A DNA stretch of 64,000 bases from Pectobacterium zantedeschiae (GCF_004137795.1 NZ_NWTM01000001.1:2283229-2347228), one strand, 5' to 3'. Positions 1 to 12,177 are shown, counted from the stretch's first letter. Numbers and translations are program-made. Notes: generated by a model from the sequence alone, not told the origin.

Positions 1-1067
1 GCATTACGCAGGTTCTGCGTCACACGGCTGTCTTGCAAAATCTCACGAGAAACGTTCAACGGCAGATCGTTGGAATCAATCAGGCCACGAACAAAGCGCA
101 GGTAATTCGGCATGAACTGCTCGGCGTCATCCATAATAAAGACGCGCTGAACATACAATTTCAGACCGTGTTTATGATCGCGGTTCCACATATCCCACGG
201 CGCACGAGCAGGAACATAGAGCAGACTGGTGTATTCCTGCTTACCTTCTACACGGTTGTGACTCCAGCTCAGCGGATCGGTAAAGTCATGGGAGATGTGC
301 TTATAAAATTCGTTGTACTCATCATCGCTGACTTCAGATTTGCTGCGCGTCCACAGGGCTTGTGCCTTGTTAATCTTTTCCCAACTAACGGTGGACTCAC
401 CACCTTCTTCTTCACTTTCAGTCTGGGATTCTATTTCTACCGGCAGCGCAATATGGTCGGAGTATTTGCTGATGACGGAACGCACACGCCAATCATCCAG
501 AAACTCGTCTTCACCTTCACGCAGATGCAGAGTGATTTCCGTTCCGCGATCGTCTTTAGTAATGTCGGCAATGGTGTAATCACCTTCACCGGCCGATTCC
601 CAATACACGCCCTGATCGGCATTTGCACCCGCAGCACGGGTACGCACAGTCACTTTATCTGCAACGATGAAGGCGGAGTAGAAACCCACACCGAACTGGC
701 CAATCAGTTGGCTATCTTTAACCTGATCAGAACCCATGGATTCCAGAAAAGCCTTGGTGCCGGATTTCGCAATTGTACCGAGATTATCAATGACTTCGTC
801 ACGGTTCATGCCGATACCGTTGTCAGAGATCGTCAGAGTACGTTTTTCTTTATCCGTAGACACGCGTACGCGCAGGTCGCCGTCGCCCGCATACAGCTCT
901 GGCGTAGACAACGCACGGAAACGTAACTTGTCTGCCGCATCGGAGGCGTTGGAGATCAATTCACGCAGAAAAATTTCTTTGTTGGAATAAAGCGAATGGA
1001 TCATCAAATGCAGGAGTTGCTTAACTTCGGACTGGAACCCGCGAGTTTCTTGGCCTTTCATACTCAT
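1..1067 (-). CDS. htpG: HtpG, Hsp90-family molecular chaperone (5' part, cut by window edge)
   Basis: Cytosolic ATP-dependent Hsp90 chaperone. About 355 N-terminal residues are present; the rest lies beyond base 1. The GHKL ATPase domain is clear: ELISNASDA (about residues 36-44, with the catalytic Glu and the Mg-binding Asn), DNGIGMN (about 82-88) and GTIAKSGT. The middle domain begins before the cut. I chose the ATG at 1065-1067 (MSMKGQETR), preceded by GAGG about nine bases upstream; a second in-frame ATG lies two codons later. It follows recR on the same strand after about 170 bases that hold a sigma-32-like promoter, so it is probably transcribed mainly on its own under heat stress. Identity is certain. 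Confidence 0.97.
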   Translation of the reverse strand, partial: MSMKGQETRGFQSEVKQLLHLMIHSLYSNKEIFLRELISNASDAADKLRFRALSTPELYAGDGDLRVRVSTDKEKRTLTISDNGIGMNRDEVIDNLGTIAKSGTKAFLESMGSDQVKDSQLIGQFGVGFYSAFIVADKVTVRTRAAGANADQGVYWESAGEGDYTIADITKDDRGTEITLHLREGEDEFLDDWRVRSVISKYSDHIALPVEIESQTESEEEGGESTVSWEKINKAQALWTRSKSEVSDDEYNEFYKHISHDFTDPLSWSHNRVEGKQEYTSLLYVPARAPWDMWNRDHKHGLKLYVQRVFIMDDAEQFMPNYLRFVRGLIDSNDLPLNVSREILQDSRVTQNLRN

Positions 1068-1123
1068 TGTTGCTTACCTCAATCCTAATATTATTCAGGC
1101 TGATTAAACTGACGATAAGTAGC

Positions 1124-1152
1124 AGGTGGGGATAAACCAAGATGATTTCAAG
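1124..1152 (-). promoter_or_regulatory. sigma-32-like heat-shock promoter of htpG
   Basis: On the minus strand CTTGAAA is followed by 14 bases and CCCCACCT. This fits the sigma-32 consensus CTTGAAA / CCCCATNT with two changes in the -10 element. It lies about 57 bases upstream of the htpG start. HtpG is a classic sigma-32 regulon member. Confidence 0.8.
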
Positions 1153-1235
1153 GGGTAAATTTCAGCGAATGACGAAAATGGTGGGAGAAAAAAGAAGACT
1201 GTGGCTGCCAGAGAGTGACGCTGACAGCCGACAGA

Positions 1236-1840
1236 TTAAAACCGGAAAGGCTGACGACCCGCCAGAGAATGGGAAAGCGTTGTACCATCCACCATTTCCA
1301 GCTCACCGCCGACGGGCACACCGTGTGCAATGCGGCTGGCCATCACGCCGTGTTGCGCACAGAGCTCAGCGATATAGTTCGCCGTGGCATCACCTTCTAC
1401 CGTTGGGTTGGTAGCCAGAATGACTTCGCTGATCGACTCAACTTGCAGACGTTCTTCCAACCGTCCCAAGCCAATATCGTCCGGGCCAATACCATCCAGC
1501 GGCGACAAATGCCCCATCAGCACAAAGTAACGACCGGCAAACTGCCCCGTCTGTTCGATCGCATGAATATCAGCCGGGCTTTCTACAACGCAAATTTGCC
1601 CATTTTGCTGTCGACGCGGATTCGAACAAATTGCACAAACGTCCTGCTCGGTGAATGTCCGACAATCGCTACAGTGGCCGATTTCGGACATCGCCCGCGT
1701 CAACGCCTGCGCTAAACGCATACCTCCGCTGCGGTTACGTTGCAGCAGTTGAAACGCCATGCGCTGCGCCGACTTGGGCCCAACGCCCGGCAGGCAGCGC
1801 AGCGCTTCCATCAATGATTCAAGAAGCGGACTGGTCTGCA

Positions 1841-1841
<1 letters not shown>
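1236..1841 (-). CDS. recR: RecR, recombination mediator protein
   Basis: RecR works with RecF and RecO to load RecA on SSB-coated single-stranded DNA in gap repair. The protein has 201 residues, the family's usual length. An N-terminal helix-hairpin-helix (about residues 10-30, [11 protein letters not shown]) is followed by a four-Cys zinc motif (C57, C60, C69, C72) and a Toprim domain (from about 81, CVVESPADI). Its ATG shares one base with the ybaB stop (TAATG), so the two are translationally coupled in a dnaX-ybaB-recR operon, as in E. coli. Confidence 0.97.
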
Positions 1842-4283
<2,442 letters not shown>

Positions 4284-4357
4284 CAATACCGCAACAGTCG
4301 AGTTATTGAGGCGATCATGCTAACACAGCCACGCCGCTATCGGCGAGACTGTTATGA

Positions 4358-4912
4358 TTAATGACCGGGGAAGTCAACCAGGCTATAGCAGGCCACACCC
4401 ATCTCAGTCAGACGTTGCTCACCACCCAGATCAAACAGATTGATGATAAAAGCGGCATCGCTCACCGTACCACCCAGACGACGAATCAGTTTCACGGTGG
4501 CCTCAAGCGTACCGCCCGTTGCCAGCAGATCGTCAATCACCAGCACATTATCGCCAGCAGAAATAGCGTCGGCATGAATTTCCAACGTATCTGAACCGTA
4601 TTCCAGTTCATAGCTTTCACTGATCGTCGGACGTGGAAGCTTGCCCGGTTTACGCACGGGAACAAAACCTACCCCCAGTGCCAGAGCAACCGGTGCGCCA
4701 AACAGGAAACCACGCGCTTCTGTGCCGACAACCTTAGTCACACCAGTGTTGCGATAACGGTTCGCCAGCATCTCAATACTGGCCGCATAGGCCACAGGAT
4801 CTTCCAGCAGGCTGGTGACATCACGGAACAGTATCCCCGGCTTCGGATAATCGGGAATGCTTTTGATACTGTTTTTAATTAATTCTGCCTGCTGCTGCGC
4901 TGTTACGGTCAT
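4358..4912 (-). CDS. apt: Apt, adenine phosphoribosyltransferase
   Basis: Purine salvage: adenine + PRPP gives AMP + pyrophosphate, in the cytosol. It has 184 residues from MTVTAQQQ, close to the E. coli 183. The PRPP-binding motif [13 protein letters not shown] lies at about 123-135, and the N-terminal hood region [11 protein letters not shown] at 26-36. The start is uncertain: ATG ATG at 4915/4912 have no strong ribosome-binding site, and the frame stays open to 4948. I chose 4912 by homology. About 220 bases separate it from ybaN, and they contain a folded region (separate entry). dnaX follows after 74 bases. Confidence 0.96.
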   Translation of the reverse strand: MTVTAQQQAELIKNSIKSIPDYPKPGILFRDVTSLLEDPVAYAASIEMLANRYRNTGVTKVVGTEARGFLFGAPVALALGVGFVPVRKPGKLPRPTISESYELEYGSDTLEIHADAISAGDNVLVIDDLLATGGTLEATVKLIRRLGGTVSDAAFIINLFDLGGEQRLTEMGVACYSLVDFPGH

Positions 4913-5056
4913 CATAGTTGTGCCTGATAAAACGTTCTGAACATACAAATGCCGGTCACCACAAGGCTTTCATCATCGCATGATGTGTGATGAAGAGGCA
5001 TTATGACAAAGAGGAAAATGGCGACCCGCGCACGAAAACGCTCAAATCTAGTCAAA

Positions 5057-5114
5057 GTGACGGATAAATGCAACCATCCGCACTCTGGGTGGGTATTTTT
5101 TGTATACCCGTCAC
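5057..5114 (-). other. Structured leader between ybaN and apt with competing hairpins
   Basis: Read on the minus strand, GTGACGG (5114-5108) can pair with CCGTCAC (5063-5057), enclosing GGGTAT/ATACCC (5109-5104 with 5096-5091, loop of 7 A/C bases) and CGGAT/ATCCG (5080-5076 with 5065-5061, 10-base loop). The outer stem shares bases with both inner stems, so it can form either as a short three-way junction or as an alternative long-range stem. No T-run follows. It may be a 3' structure of the ybaN message or a leader of apt; function is unknown. Confidence 0.4.
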
Positions 5115-5131
5115 GGAGGCCGCCGTTTGCG

Positions 5132-5533
5132 CTATCTTTTCGGATTCGCGCTTTGCGTTTGTTGTTCTGGATCAATCACGGGTAAACGAAGCATAAAGGT
5201 CAGCAAAATAGTCAAAATGACTAACAGCAAGATCCTGACCCAGACGAGCTTAACCAGCCAGAGTGACAGCGCGAACGTCAACAAAATCATGGTGACGGCC
5301 TTCCATTTTGCTCCCGGCGGCAAGGCTCGGTGTTGCTGCCAGTGGCGCAGATAGCTGCCAAACCAGGAGCGATACAGTAACCAATCATGGAAACGCGGGG
5401 ACGAACGGGCAAAACACCAGGCGGCCAGTAACAAGAATGGAGTGGTCGGTAATAAAGGTAATACGACACCCAACGTTGCCAGCACAACGGAAACCCACCC
5501 CAATATAATCAGCAACACGCGATACATATTCAC
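5132..5533 (-). CDS. ybaN: YbaN, DUF454 inner-membrane protein
   Basis: Small integral membrane protein of the DUF454 family with 133 residues. Hydrophobic segments are at about 4-40 (a helical hairpin with the conserved LGVVLPLLPTTPFLLLAAWCF) and about 82-115, with a conserved cytosolic-looking segment ARSSPRFHDWLL between them. The function of the family is unknown. Two in-frame start codons (M1, M3) are equally plausible. The E. coli homologue occupies the same place upstream of apt. The C-terminal tail is polar and slightly longer than in E. coli. Confidence 0.9.
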   Translation of the reverse strand: MNMYRVLLIILGWVSVVLATLGVVLPLLPTTPFLLLAAWCFARSSPRFHDWLLYRSWFGSYLRHWQQHRALPPGAKWKAVTMILLTFALSLWLVKLVWVRILLLVILTILLTFMLRLPVIDPEQQTQSANPKR

Positions 5534-5734
5534 CTTTACACCTTGTTTGCTACCAATATGTTTTGTCTACTCAACATGCTTTGTCTACGACAATGCCCAT
5601 CACACTTTATCACCACCTTGCCCGATGAATTAGTTAAGATATCCTCATGCAGTGTATTAAGGCGACGTAGACTCACTGTATCGATCTACTGGTGGCGACT
5701 CGCTGAACTATCAGCCTTACCGTAAGGGAAAAAA

Positions 5735-6271
5735 GTGAATACGCATCAATTGCTGCTGGTACTTGAACAACAAATTAACACGCTGGCGAAAGAGCTTGAG
5801 CCGCTGGCGGATAAAGCAGTACCGCAATCGCGCTTTGATCGTCAGCTTTTTAGCAGCTATGGCACCAGGCTGCGTGACTATCGCGCCGAAGTTGAACAAA
5901 ACCTGCACGCAATAAAACAGCTTGTCGCTGAACAGCGCACCGATCGCGTGGCATTTCTGGCGGAAAAATTGGTCAGGCAGATAGCCGCATTACAGCGTGA
6001 ACTGGCGACACAATCATTGCGCAGACAAGAGCAAAGCGCCGTACCACAGCAGGAAGATGTATATCACAAGCTGGCGGAACATCAGGATTATGAACGCCGT
6101 TTGCTTTCTATGATTCAGGATAGAGAAAGTCTGCTCCTTACACAGACGCTTTTCAGCGAGCAACAGCGGTTGCAAAAAGAGCTGGCCGCGCTCGAAGGAC
6201 GGCTGTCACGCTGCCGTCAGGCGCTGACACGCCTGGAACGTCAGATCGAACGTCGGGAGCAAGGATTGTAG
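5735..6271 (+). CDS. priC: PriC, primosomal replication protein N''
   Basis: PriC restarts stalled replication forks by loading DnaB through the PriC-Rep pathway. The 178-residue product is Gln/Arg/Leu-rich and almost wholly helical, with the family features SRFDRQLF (about 32-39) and the C-terminal CRQALTRLERQIE. The start is GTG at 5735 with AAGGGA about five bases upstream; no ATG fits. The sequence is diverged from E. coli, as is usual for PriC. It diverges from ybaN and is followed 37 bases later by rsmS on the same strand, so the two are probably one operon. Confidence 0.92.
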   Translation: MNTHQLLLVLEQQINTLAKELEPLADKAVPQSRFDRQLFSSYGTRLRDYRAEVEQNLHAIKQLVAEQRTDRVAFLAEKLVRQIAALQRELATQSLRRQEQSAVPQQEDVYHKLAEHQDYERRLLSMIQDRESLLLTQTLFSEQQRLQKELAALEGRLSRCRQALTRLERQIERREQGL

Positions 6272-6308
6272 CGCGATAGCTTAGCCGAGAAAGAAGAGGA
6301 ACTGATTC

Positions 6309-6488
6309 ATGTCACTTGAAAACGCACCACCCGAAGTCAAGCTGGCGGTCGATTTGATTATGCTGCTGGAAGAAAACAAAATCGAACCGCGTATCGTACT
6401 AGCCGCGTTGGCAATGGTGCGTACCGATTTTGAGAAAAAGCTCTCGCAAGAAGAAAGCAACGCTGAATCCTCCACCCAAGGTAAATAG
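6309..6488 (+). CDS. rsmS: RsmS/YbaM, small pleiotropic regulator
   Basis: A 59-residue protein beginning [20 protein letters not shown] and ending in an acidic/Ser-rich tail. Its N-terminal 45 residues match YbaM of E. coli. In Pectobacterium this family was named RsmS for a role in regulating virulence factors and secreted enzymes (established knowledge, recalled). It is directly downstream of priC. Soluble, helical, with no recognisable DNA-binding motif. It is short enough to be missed by size-filtered gene calling. Confidence 0.88.
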   Translation: MSLENAPPEVKLAVDLIMLLEENKIEPRIVLAALAMVRTDFEKKLSQEESNAESSTQGK

Positions 6489-6533
6489 CTCAGCGTTTTA
6501 AAGACAAGAGATTTTAATGCATCGAACCACGAC

Positions 6534-7175
6534 TTACTCAGCGGGTTTGCGTAACGAAGGGCTAAAATGCAGCATATCGATAAAGGCATCCACCAGCGCT
6601 GGCGCTTCCTGATCGAGATCGAAACTTTCCGGCATAAATAGCCAGTTTTCCATCACGCCGGAAAAATAAGCACGCAACGCAATCGCGGCACGACGAGGAT
6701 AAATGTCCATCGGCAACATTCCCATGCGGATGCACTCAATCAGGTTTTCTTCGATATCGACATAACAGGAAAGATAAAGCTCTTTGCGTGCATTATACGA
6801 TTGCAACATTTCACCGACAAACTCACATTTGTGAAAAGCGATCTCCATAATAGATCGCCAGTGGGTATCACTAACGGTTAAACGCAGCATATAAATCAAT
6901 AATTCACGCATCACGCGGAGTGGATTATCAGGGAATTTTGTCTGATACTCTATTTCAAACTCACTGATCTTTGACTCTGCCAGAACCCAGATTTCATCAA
7001 AAATTTCGGCTTTGTTCTTAAAATGCCAATAAATAGCACCGCGGGTCACACCAGCAGCAGTCGCAATGTCAGACAATGAAGTCGCAGACACACCATGCTC
7101 AGAGAACACCCTTAACGCAGTATCCAGTATCTGTTGCCTAGTTTCCTGAGCCTGTTTTTTGGTTTTTCGTGCCAT
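6534..7175 (-). CDS. acrR: AcrR, TetR-family repressor of acrAB
   Basis: TetR-family repressor, 213 residues. The N-terminal helix-turn-helix (about 10-57) contains ILDTALRVFSEHGVSATSL and GVTRGAIYWHFKNKAEI. The C-terminal part is the ligand-binding, dimerising helical domain. It is divergent from acrA, with the operator palindrome between them. The start at MARKTKKQ (ATG 7173-7175) matches E. coli, but the first 18 bases of the gene are repeated 23 bases upstream, which puts an out-of-frame ATG before it and leaves no evident ribosome-binding site (see findings). An in-frame ATG at 7233-7235 lies inside the operator and is an unlikely start. Confidence 0.95.
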   Translation of the reverse strand: MARKTKKQAQETRQQILDTALRVFSEHGVSATSLSDIATAAGVTRGAIYWHFKNKAEIFDEIWVLAESKISEFEIEYQTKFPDNPLRVMRELLIYMLRLTVSDTHWRSIMEIAFHKCEFVGEMLQSYNARKELYLSCYVDIEENLIECIRMGMLPMDIYPRRAAIALRAYFSGVMENWLFMPESFDLDQEAPALVDAFIDMLHFSPSLRKPAE

Positions 7176-7198
7176 GATAATTTGGTTTTTCGTGCCAT
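7158..7198 (-). repeat. Tandem duplication of the acrR start codon region
   Basis: The 18-base sequence ATGGCACGAAAAACCAAA occurs twice on the minus strand, starting at 7198 and at 7175, a period of 23. The downstream copy is the acrR start. The upstream copy opens a 28-codon frame (7198 to 7112) that is out of frame with acrR and stops inside it. Confidence 0.93.
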
Positions 7199-7226
7199 AT
7201 CGCTGTATTTGAAGGAAAGTGAGATT

Positions 7227-7250
7227 TACATACATTCAAGTATGTATGTA
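7227..7250. promoter_or_regulatory. AcrR operator palindrome
   Basis: TACATACAT-N6-ATGTATGTA is a perfect 9+6+9 inverted repeat between acrR and acrA. It closely matches the 24-base AcrR operator of E. coli, which also reads TACATACAT...ATGTATGTA. Occupancy would repress both acrAB and acrR. Confidence 0.9.
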
Positions 7251-7340
7251 ACATAGCACGAACATAAGACTATAGCAGCAATGGGTTTTTAAGCTTGTGA
7301 TCCATTGGTCAATTTCAAATCGGACACTTGAGGTTTATCT

Positions 7341-8534
7341 ATGAACAAAAACAGAGGGCTAACGCCTCTGGCGGCAGTTCTGATGCTTTCTGGCGGCTTA
7401 ATGCTTGCAGGATGTGATGGCGGCAATAATCAGCAAGGCGGCGCACAACAGCAGATGCCTGAAGTGGGTATTGTTACGTTGAAAACGGAAGCACTGAATG
7501 TTATGACCGAGCTGCCAGGCCGTACAAGTGCTTACCGCATTGCAGAGGTTCGCCCACAGGTTGGCGGTATTATCCTCAAGCGCAACTTTGTTGAAGGATC
7601 TGACATTAAAGCTGGTGCATCGCTATATCAGATCGATCCTGCAACATACCAGGCAAATTATAATAGCGCCAAAGGCTCACTTGCTCAGGCACAAGCTCAG
7701 GCAGAAATTGCCCGCCTGACGGTTAACCGCTATAAACCGCTGCTGGGCACCAATTACGTCAGCAAGCAGGATTACGATCAGGCTGTTGCCACCTCTCGTC
7801 AGGCTGACGCCGCCGTTCAGGCTGCCAAAGCGGCAGTTGACACGGCGCAAATCAATTTGGCCTACACCAAAGTTAATTCGCCAATTGAAGGCCGCGTGGG
7901 TAAATCCACGGTCACGGAAGGCGCATTGGTATCCACTGGCCAGACAACGGCACTAACGACCGTACAACAGCTTGATCCAATCTATGTTGATGTCACACAG
8001 TCCAGTAATGATTTCCTGCAACTGAAAAGAGAGCTGGAAAACGGCACGCTGAAACAAAATCAAGGCAAAGCGAATATTCGCCTGCTGTTAGAAAACGGTA
8101 CCGAATATGCTGAAGCGGGGACATTGGAATTCTCTGATGTAACCGTAGATGAAACCACCGGTTCCATCACGCTGCGCGCTATTTTCCCTAACCCACAGCA
8201 TAACCTGCTGCCTGGTATGTTTGTACGAGCTCGCCTCGATTCCGGTGTTAACCCAACGGCACTGTTAGTTCCTCAGCAAGGAATCACCCGCGATCCACGT
8301 GGTCAAGCTACGGCGATGGTCGTTGGGGAAGGCGATAAAGTAGAACCTCGCGCGCTTAAAACCAGTAAAGCAATTGGTGACAAATGGTTGGTTACCGAAG
8401 GCTTGAAAGCGGGCGACCGCGTTATCCTCACTGGTCTGCAAAAAATCAGACCCGGTGCGCAGGTGAAAGTTAAAGAAGTCGCTCCAGAAAATCTGCAGGC
8501 GCAGCAAGCGTCAGCAGAACCCGCGAAGTCTTAA
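7341..8534 (+). CDS. acrA: AcrA, periplasmic adaptor lipoprotein of RND efflux pump
   Basis: Membrane-fusion protein linking inner-membrane AcrB to the outer-membrane channel TolC (not in this window). It has 397 residues. The signal peptide ends in a lipobox LAGC with the acylated Cys at 25. It is followed by a lipoyl/barrel-sandwich half (EVRPQVGGIILKRNF), a helical hairpin (about 100-170, rich in Ala/Gln: GSLAQAQAQAEIARLTVNRY), the second lipoyl half (YTKVNSPIEGRVGKS) and a beta-barrel domain. It forms an operon with acrB 28 bases downstream and is controlled by AcrR. In soft-rot bacteria AcrAB exports plant antimicrobials (family knowledge). Confidence 0.98.
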   Translation: MNKNRGLTPLAAVLMLSGGLMLAGCDGGNNQQGGAQQQMPEVGIVTLKTEALNVMTELPGRTSAYRIAEVRPQVGGIILKRNFVEGSDIKAGASLYQIDPATYQANYNSAKGSLAQAQAQAEIARLTVNRYKPLLGTNYVSKQDYDQAVATSRQADAAVQAAKAAVDTAQINLAYTKVNSPIEGRVGKSTVTEGALVSTGQTTALTTVQQLDPIYVDVTQSSNDFLQLKRELENGTLKQNQGKANIRLLLENGTEYAEAGTLEFSDVTVDETTGSITLRAIFPNPQHNLLPGMFVRARLDSGVNPTALLVPQQGITRDPRGQATAMVVGEGDKVEPRALKTSKAIGDKWLVTEGLKAGDRVILTGLQKIRPGAQVKVKEVAPENLQAQQASAEPAKS

Positions 8535-8562
8535 GACGTTCTAACAGGAGCCGGTACAATTC

Positions 8563-11500
8563 ATGGCTAAGTTTTTTATAGATCGACCCATTTTTGCATG
8601 GGTACTCGCCATCATGGTGATGCTGACGGGGTTGCTGGCAATTGTTAAGTTACCCATTGCCCAGTATCCGACGATCGCACCACCCGCGATTGACGTAACA
8701 GCAACGTATCCAGGGGCCGATGCATCAACGCTGCAAGATTCCGTTACGCAGGTTATCGAACAGAATATGAACGGTATCGATAACCTGATGTACATGTCAT
8801 CAAGCAGTGACTCCTCTGGTACGGTTCAGATTACGCTGACCTTTGACGCTGGTACCGATCCAGACATCGCGCAGGTTCAGGTGCAGAACAAACTGCAACT
8901 GGCCATGCCGCTGCTGCCGCAGGAAGTACAGCAGCAAGGGGTTAACGTTCAGAAATCAAGTAGCAGCTTCCTCATGGTTGCCGCCTTCATTAGTGAAGAC
9001 GGTAAAATGTCGCAGGAAGATATCGCTGACTACGTGGCTGCTAACGTTAAAGACCCGATCAGCCGTACATCCGGTGTCGGTGACGCGCAGCTGTTTGGCT
9101 CCCAGTACGCCATGCGTATCTGGCTGGATCCGAACAAACTGAATAACTATCAGTTAACTGCCGGTGATGTCACAGCCGCGATCAAAGTTCAAAATAACCA
9201 GATCGCCGCAGGGCAATTGGGGGGCGCACCACCGGTTCCCGGGCAGCAGTTGAACGCCTCAATCATTGCGCAAACCCGTCTGAATTCAGCAGAGGAGTTT
9301 TCTAAAATACTGCTGAAAGTTAACGCTGATGGGTCTCAGGTTCGCCTTAAAGACGTCGCACGCGTTGAGCTAGGAGCAGAAGGCTACGACGTTATCGCGC
9401 GCTTCAATGGTAAGCCCGCTGCTGGTATCGGTATCAAATTGGCAACAGGCGCGAACGCGCTGGATACGGCAACCGCAGTAAAAAATGCGCTGACCAAAGC
9501 GGAAGAGTTCTTCCCTTCCGGCCTGAAAGTCGTTTACCCGTACGATACAACGCCGTTCGTTAAGATTTCGATCAACGAAGTGGTGAAAACGCTGGTAGAA
9601 GCCATCGTACTGGTATTCCTGGTCATGTATCTGTTCTTGCAGAACTTCCGTGCCACGCTGATCCCAACCATCGCGGTGCCAGTCGTCTTGCTGGGGACGT
9701 TTGCAATCCTCTCTGCGTTTGGTTATTCCATAAACACCTTGACGATGTTCGCGATGGTTCTCGCCATCGGGCTTCTGGTGGATGATGCCATCGTCGTCGT
9801 GGAAAACGTAGAACGTGTCATGGCGGAAGAAGGTCTACCGCCTAAAGAAGCAACCAAACGCTCCATGGAGCAGATCCAGGGCGCGTTGGTCGGTATTGCA
9901 CTGGTTCTGTCCGCTGTATTCGTCCCGATGGCGTTTACTGGTGGTTCTACTGGGGCAATCTATCGCCAGTTCTCCATCACAATCGTTTCTGCGATGGTGC
10001 TGTCGGTTCTGGTCGCGTTGATTTTAACGCCAGCGCTTTGTGCAACACTTCTGAAGCCAATCGCCAAAGGCGATCACGGTGAAAAAACAGGCTTCTTCGG
10101 CTGGTTCAACAGGCTGTTTGAGAAGAGCACGCACCACTACACCGACAGCGTGGCGAATATCCTGCGCAGCACTGGCCGTTATCTGGTCATCTATCTGTTG
10201 ATTGTTGTGGGTCTGGCACTGTTGTTCTTACGTTTACCAACGTCCTTCCTACCGGATGAAGACCAAGGGGTTCTCCTGAACATTGTTCAGCTACCTTCAG
10301 GTGCGACGCAGGAAAACACTCAGAAAATCATGGACAGAATGACGAAATATTATCTCGAAAATGAGAAAAATAACGTCAAGTCTGTATTTACTGTGACGGG
10401 CTTTGGGTTCTCTGGTCGTGGGCAGAATGCCGGTTTGGCCTTCGCCAGCTTGAATGACTGGAGTGAACGAAGCGGTGCGGAGAATAAAGTCCAGGCGATT
10501 GCTGGCAGGGCTAACGCGGTCTTCAGTCAGTATAAAGAAGCTATCGTGATTGCGGCCAACGTCCCTGCGATTATCGAACTGGGTACAGCAACAGGTTTCG
10601 ACTTCCAGTTGATTGACCAGGCTAACCTTGGTCATGCAAAACTGACTGAAGCACGTAATCAGTTACTCGGCATGGCTGCACAACACCCTGATACGCTGGT
10701 ACAAGTTCGTCCTAACGGGATGGAAGATACACCGCAATTCCGTCTTGATATCGATCAGGAAAAAGCTCAGGCGCTTGGTGTGTCACTGTCGGATATCAGC
10801 TCTACGTTGGCAACAACGCTGGGTGGATCTTATGTGAATGACTTTATCGATCGTGGCCGTGTGAAGAAAGTTTACGTTCAGGCCGATGCGCCTTTCCGTA
10901 TGCTGCCAGATGACATCAAAAACTGGTACATCCGCGGTAGTAACGGACAAATGGTGCCATTCTCTGCATTCACGCAGAGCCACTGGGAATACGGTTCACC
11001 GCGTCTGGAGCGTTATAACGGTCAACCATCCATGCAGATACAGGGCGAAGCCGCTCCAGGTAAGAGTACTGGTGAAGCCATGGCATTGATGGAAAGTTTC
11101 GTCACCCAATTACCGCAAGGTATCGGCTACGAATGGACGGGTATGTCTTATCAAGAGCGGTTATCAGGCAACCAGGCTCCTGCAATCTATGCCATTTCAT
11201 TGATTGTCGTGTTCCTATGTCTGGCAGCACTTTATGAAAGCTGGTCAATACCGTTCTCCGTCATGCTGGTTGTTCCATTAGGGATCATCGGTGCATTGAT
11301 TGCAGCGAATATGACAGGTCTTGAAAACGACGTTTACTTTAAGGTGGGCCTGCTGACAACCATAGGGCTATCCGCGAAGAACGCCATATTGATTGTCGAA
11401 TTTGCTAAAGACCTGATGGAAAAAGAAGGGAAAGGACTGATAGAAGCAACGCTCGATGCCGTTCGTATGCGTTTGCGCCCAATCCTGATGACATCACTTG

Positions 11501-11691
11501 CCTTTATCCTCGGTGTAATGCCGCTGGTAATCAGTAGTGGTGCAGGTTCCGGTGCACAGAATGCTGTTGGTACTGGCGTAATGGGCGGGATGATTACCGC
11601 AACCGTGCTGGCTATCTTCTTCGTTCCAGTGTTCTTTGTTGTTGTCCGCCGCCGCTTTGGCAAGAAAGCAGACGACACAACAGCACACTAA
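8563..11691 (+). CDS. acrB: AcrB, RND multidrug efflux transporter
   Basis: Proton-driven inner-membrane drug exporter of the HAE1 RND family. It has 1042 residues, slightly shorter than the E. coli 1049, with the loss at the C-terminal tail. The start [17 protein letters not shown] is the typical TM1. Twelve membrane segments flank two large periplasmic porter/docking loops. The proton-relay residues are present: Asp407-Asp408 in [15 protein letters not shown] (TM4) and Lys939 in LSAKNAIL (TM10). A strong intrinsic terminator follows. Confidence 0.98.
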   Translation: MAKFFIDRPIFAWVLAIMVMLTGLLAIVKLPIAQYPTIAPPAIDVTATYPGADASTLQDSVTQVIEQNMNGIDNLMYMSSSSDSSGTVQITLTFDAGTDPDIAQVQVQNKLQLAMPLLPQEVQQQGVNVQKSSSSFLMVAAFISEDGKMSQEDIADYVAANVKDPISRTSGVGDAQLFGSQYAMRIWLDPNKLNNYQLTAGDVTAAIKVQNNQIAAGQLGGAPPVPGQQLNASIIAQTRLNSAEEFSKILLKVNADGSQVRLKDVARVELGAEGYDVIARFNGKPAAGIGIKLATGANALDTATAVKNALTKAEEFFPSGLKVVYPYDTTPFVKISINEVVKTLVEAIVLVFLVMYLFLQNFRATLIPTIAVPVVLLGTFAILSAFGYSINTLTMFAMVLAIGLLVDDAIVVVENVERVMAEEGLPPKEATKRSMEQIQGALVGIALVLSAVFVPMAFTGGSTGAIYRQFSITIVSAMVLSVLVALILTPALCATLLKPIAKGDHGEKTGFFGWFNRLFEKSTHHYTDSVANILRSTGRYLVIYLLIVVGLALLFLRLPTSFLPDEDQGVLLNIVQLPSGATQENTQKIMDRMTKYYLENEKNNVKSVFTVTGFGFSGRGQNAGLAFASLNDWSERSGAENKVQAIAGRANAVFSQYKEAIVIAANVPAIIELGTATGFDFQLIDQANLGHAKLTEARNQLLGMAAQHPDTLVQVRPNGMEDTPQFRLDIDQEKAQALGVSLSDISSTLATTLGGSYVNDFIDRGRVKKVYVQADAPFRMLPDDIKNWYIRGSNGQMVPFSAFTQSHWEYGSPRLERYNGQPSMQIQGEAAPGKSTGEAMALMESFVTQLPQGIGYEWTGMSYQERLSGNQAPAIYAISLIVVFLCLAALYESWSIPFSVMLVVPLGIIGALIAANMTGLENDVYFKVGLLTTIGLSAKNAILIVEFAKDLMEKEGKGLIEATLDAVRMRLRPILMTSLAFILGVMPLVISSGAGSGAQNAVGTGVMGGMITATVLAIFFVPVFFVVVRRRFGKKADDTTAH

Positions 11692-11714
11692 AACCATCCC
11701 CAGAGATGTATCCT

Positions 11715-11739
11715 AAAAGGCCGCCTAGCGGCCTTTTTT
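11715..11739 (+). terminator. Intrinsic terminator of acrAB
   Basis: AAAAGGCCGC-CTA-GCGGCCTTTTTT: seven-base GC-rich stem with A/T extension, three-base loop and T-run, 24 bases after the acrB stop. Confidence 0.9.
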
Positions 11740-11901
11740 ACGCCCCACCCTCACCACCTTCACATTACGACTAATCCGTGCCAAACAGCGCGCTGTCCTG
11801 GTTTGTCTCTTACCCATATCTATAGTGACGTAGAGAGTACAGATATCTCGCCACAACATAATGGTTGATCCTGATGCTAAAAAAGCGCAACATGCTTTGT
11901 A

Positions 11902-11916
11902 TGTTATAACATAACA
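11902..11916. promoter_or_regulatory. Zur-box-like palindrome upstream of rpmE2
   Basis: TGTTAT-AAC-ATAACA, 12 bases upstream of the rpmE2 start codon. It differs from the Zur core TGTTATA-N-TATAACA by one base. Location and gene content (zinc-free ribosomal protein paralogues) fit zinc-responsive repression. Confidence 0.75.
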
Positions 11917-11928
11917 ATTGAGGTAGAT

Positions 11929-12177
11929 ATGAAACCGGGTATTCACCCTGACTATCGCACAGTGGTATTTCATGATACCAGCGCAGATGTCTATTACAGA
12001 ACTGGATCAACCATTAAAACCGATCGGACGATTGAGCTTGAGGGCACCAACTACCCTTACGTCACCATCGACGTTTCTTCGGCATCGCATCCCTATTACA
12101 CCGGGAAGCAAAAAGAATATTCCAAAGAAGGTAGCACGGCGCGCTTCCAGCAGCGTTTTGGGAACTTCTTCAAGTAA
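11929..12177 (+). CDS. rpmE2: Type B 50S ribosomal protein L31 (zinc-independent)
   Basis: Alternative L31 of the Cys-free type (YkgM in E. coli), 82 residues. It begins [16 protein letters not shown] and contains no Cys, so it lacks the zinc-binding set of RpmE. Such paralogues replace the zinc-loaded L31 on the ribosome when zinc is scarce, releasing zinc from the primary copy (established for the family). GAGG lies six bases before the ATG. It is the first gene of a two-gene operon with rpmJ2 and has a Zur-type box in its promoter region. In E. coli this pair lies elsewhere on the chromosome; here it stands between acrB and tomB. Confidence 0.95.
   Translation: MKPGIHPDYRTVVFHDTSADVYYRTGSTIKTDRTIELEGTNYPYVTIDVSSASHPYYTGKQKEYSKEGSTARFQQRFGNFFK

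Noticed and set aside
33-926. Open frame of 297 codons on the plus strand
   Set aside because: Fully antisense to htpG, which has unmistakable Hsp90 motifs; the product has no recognisable family.
4284-4286. One-codon upstream extension of dnaX
   Set aside because: The codon is TTG directly before the ATG; the conserved start MSYQVLARKW fits the ATG.
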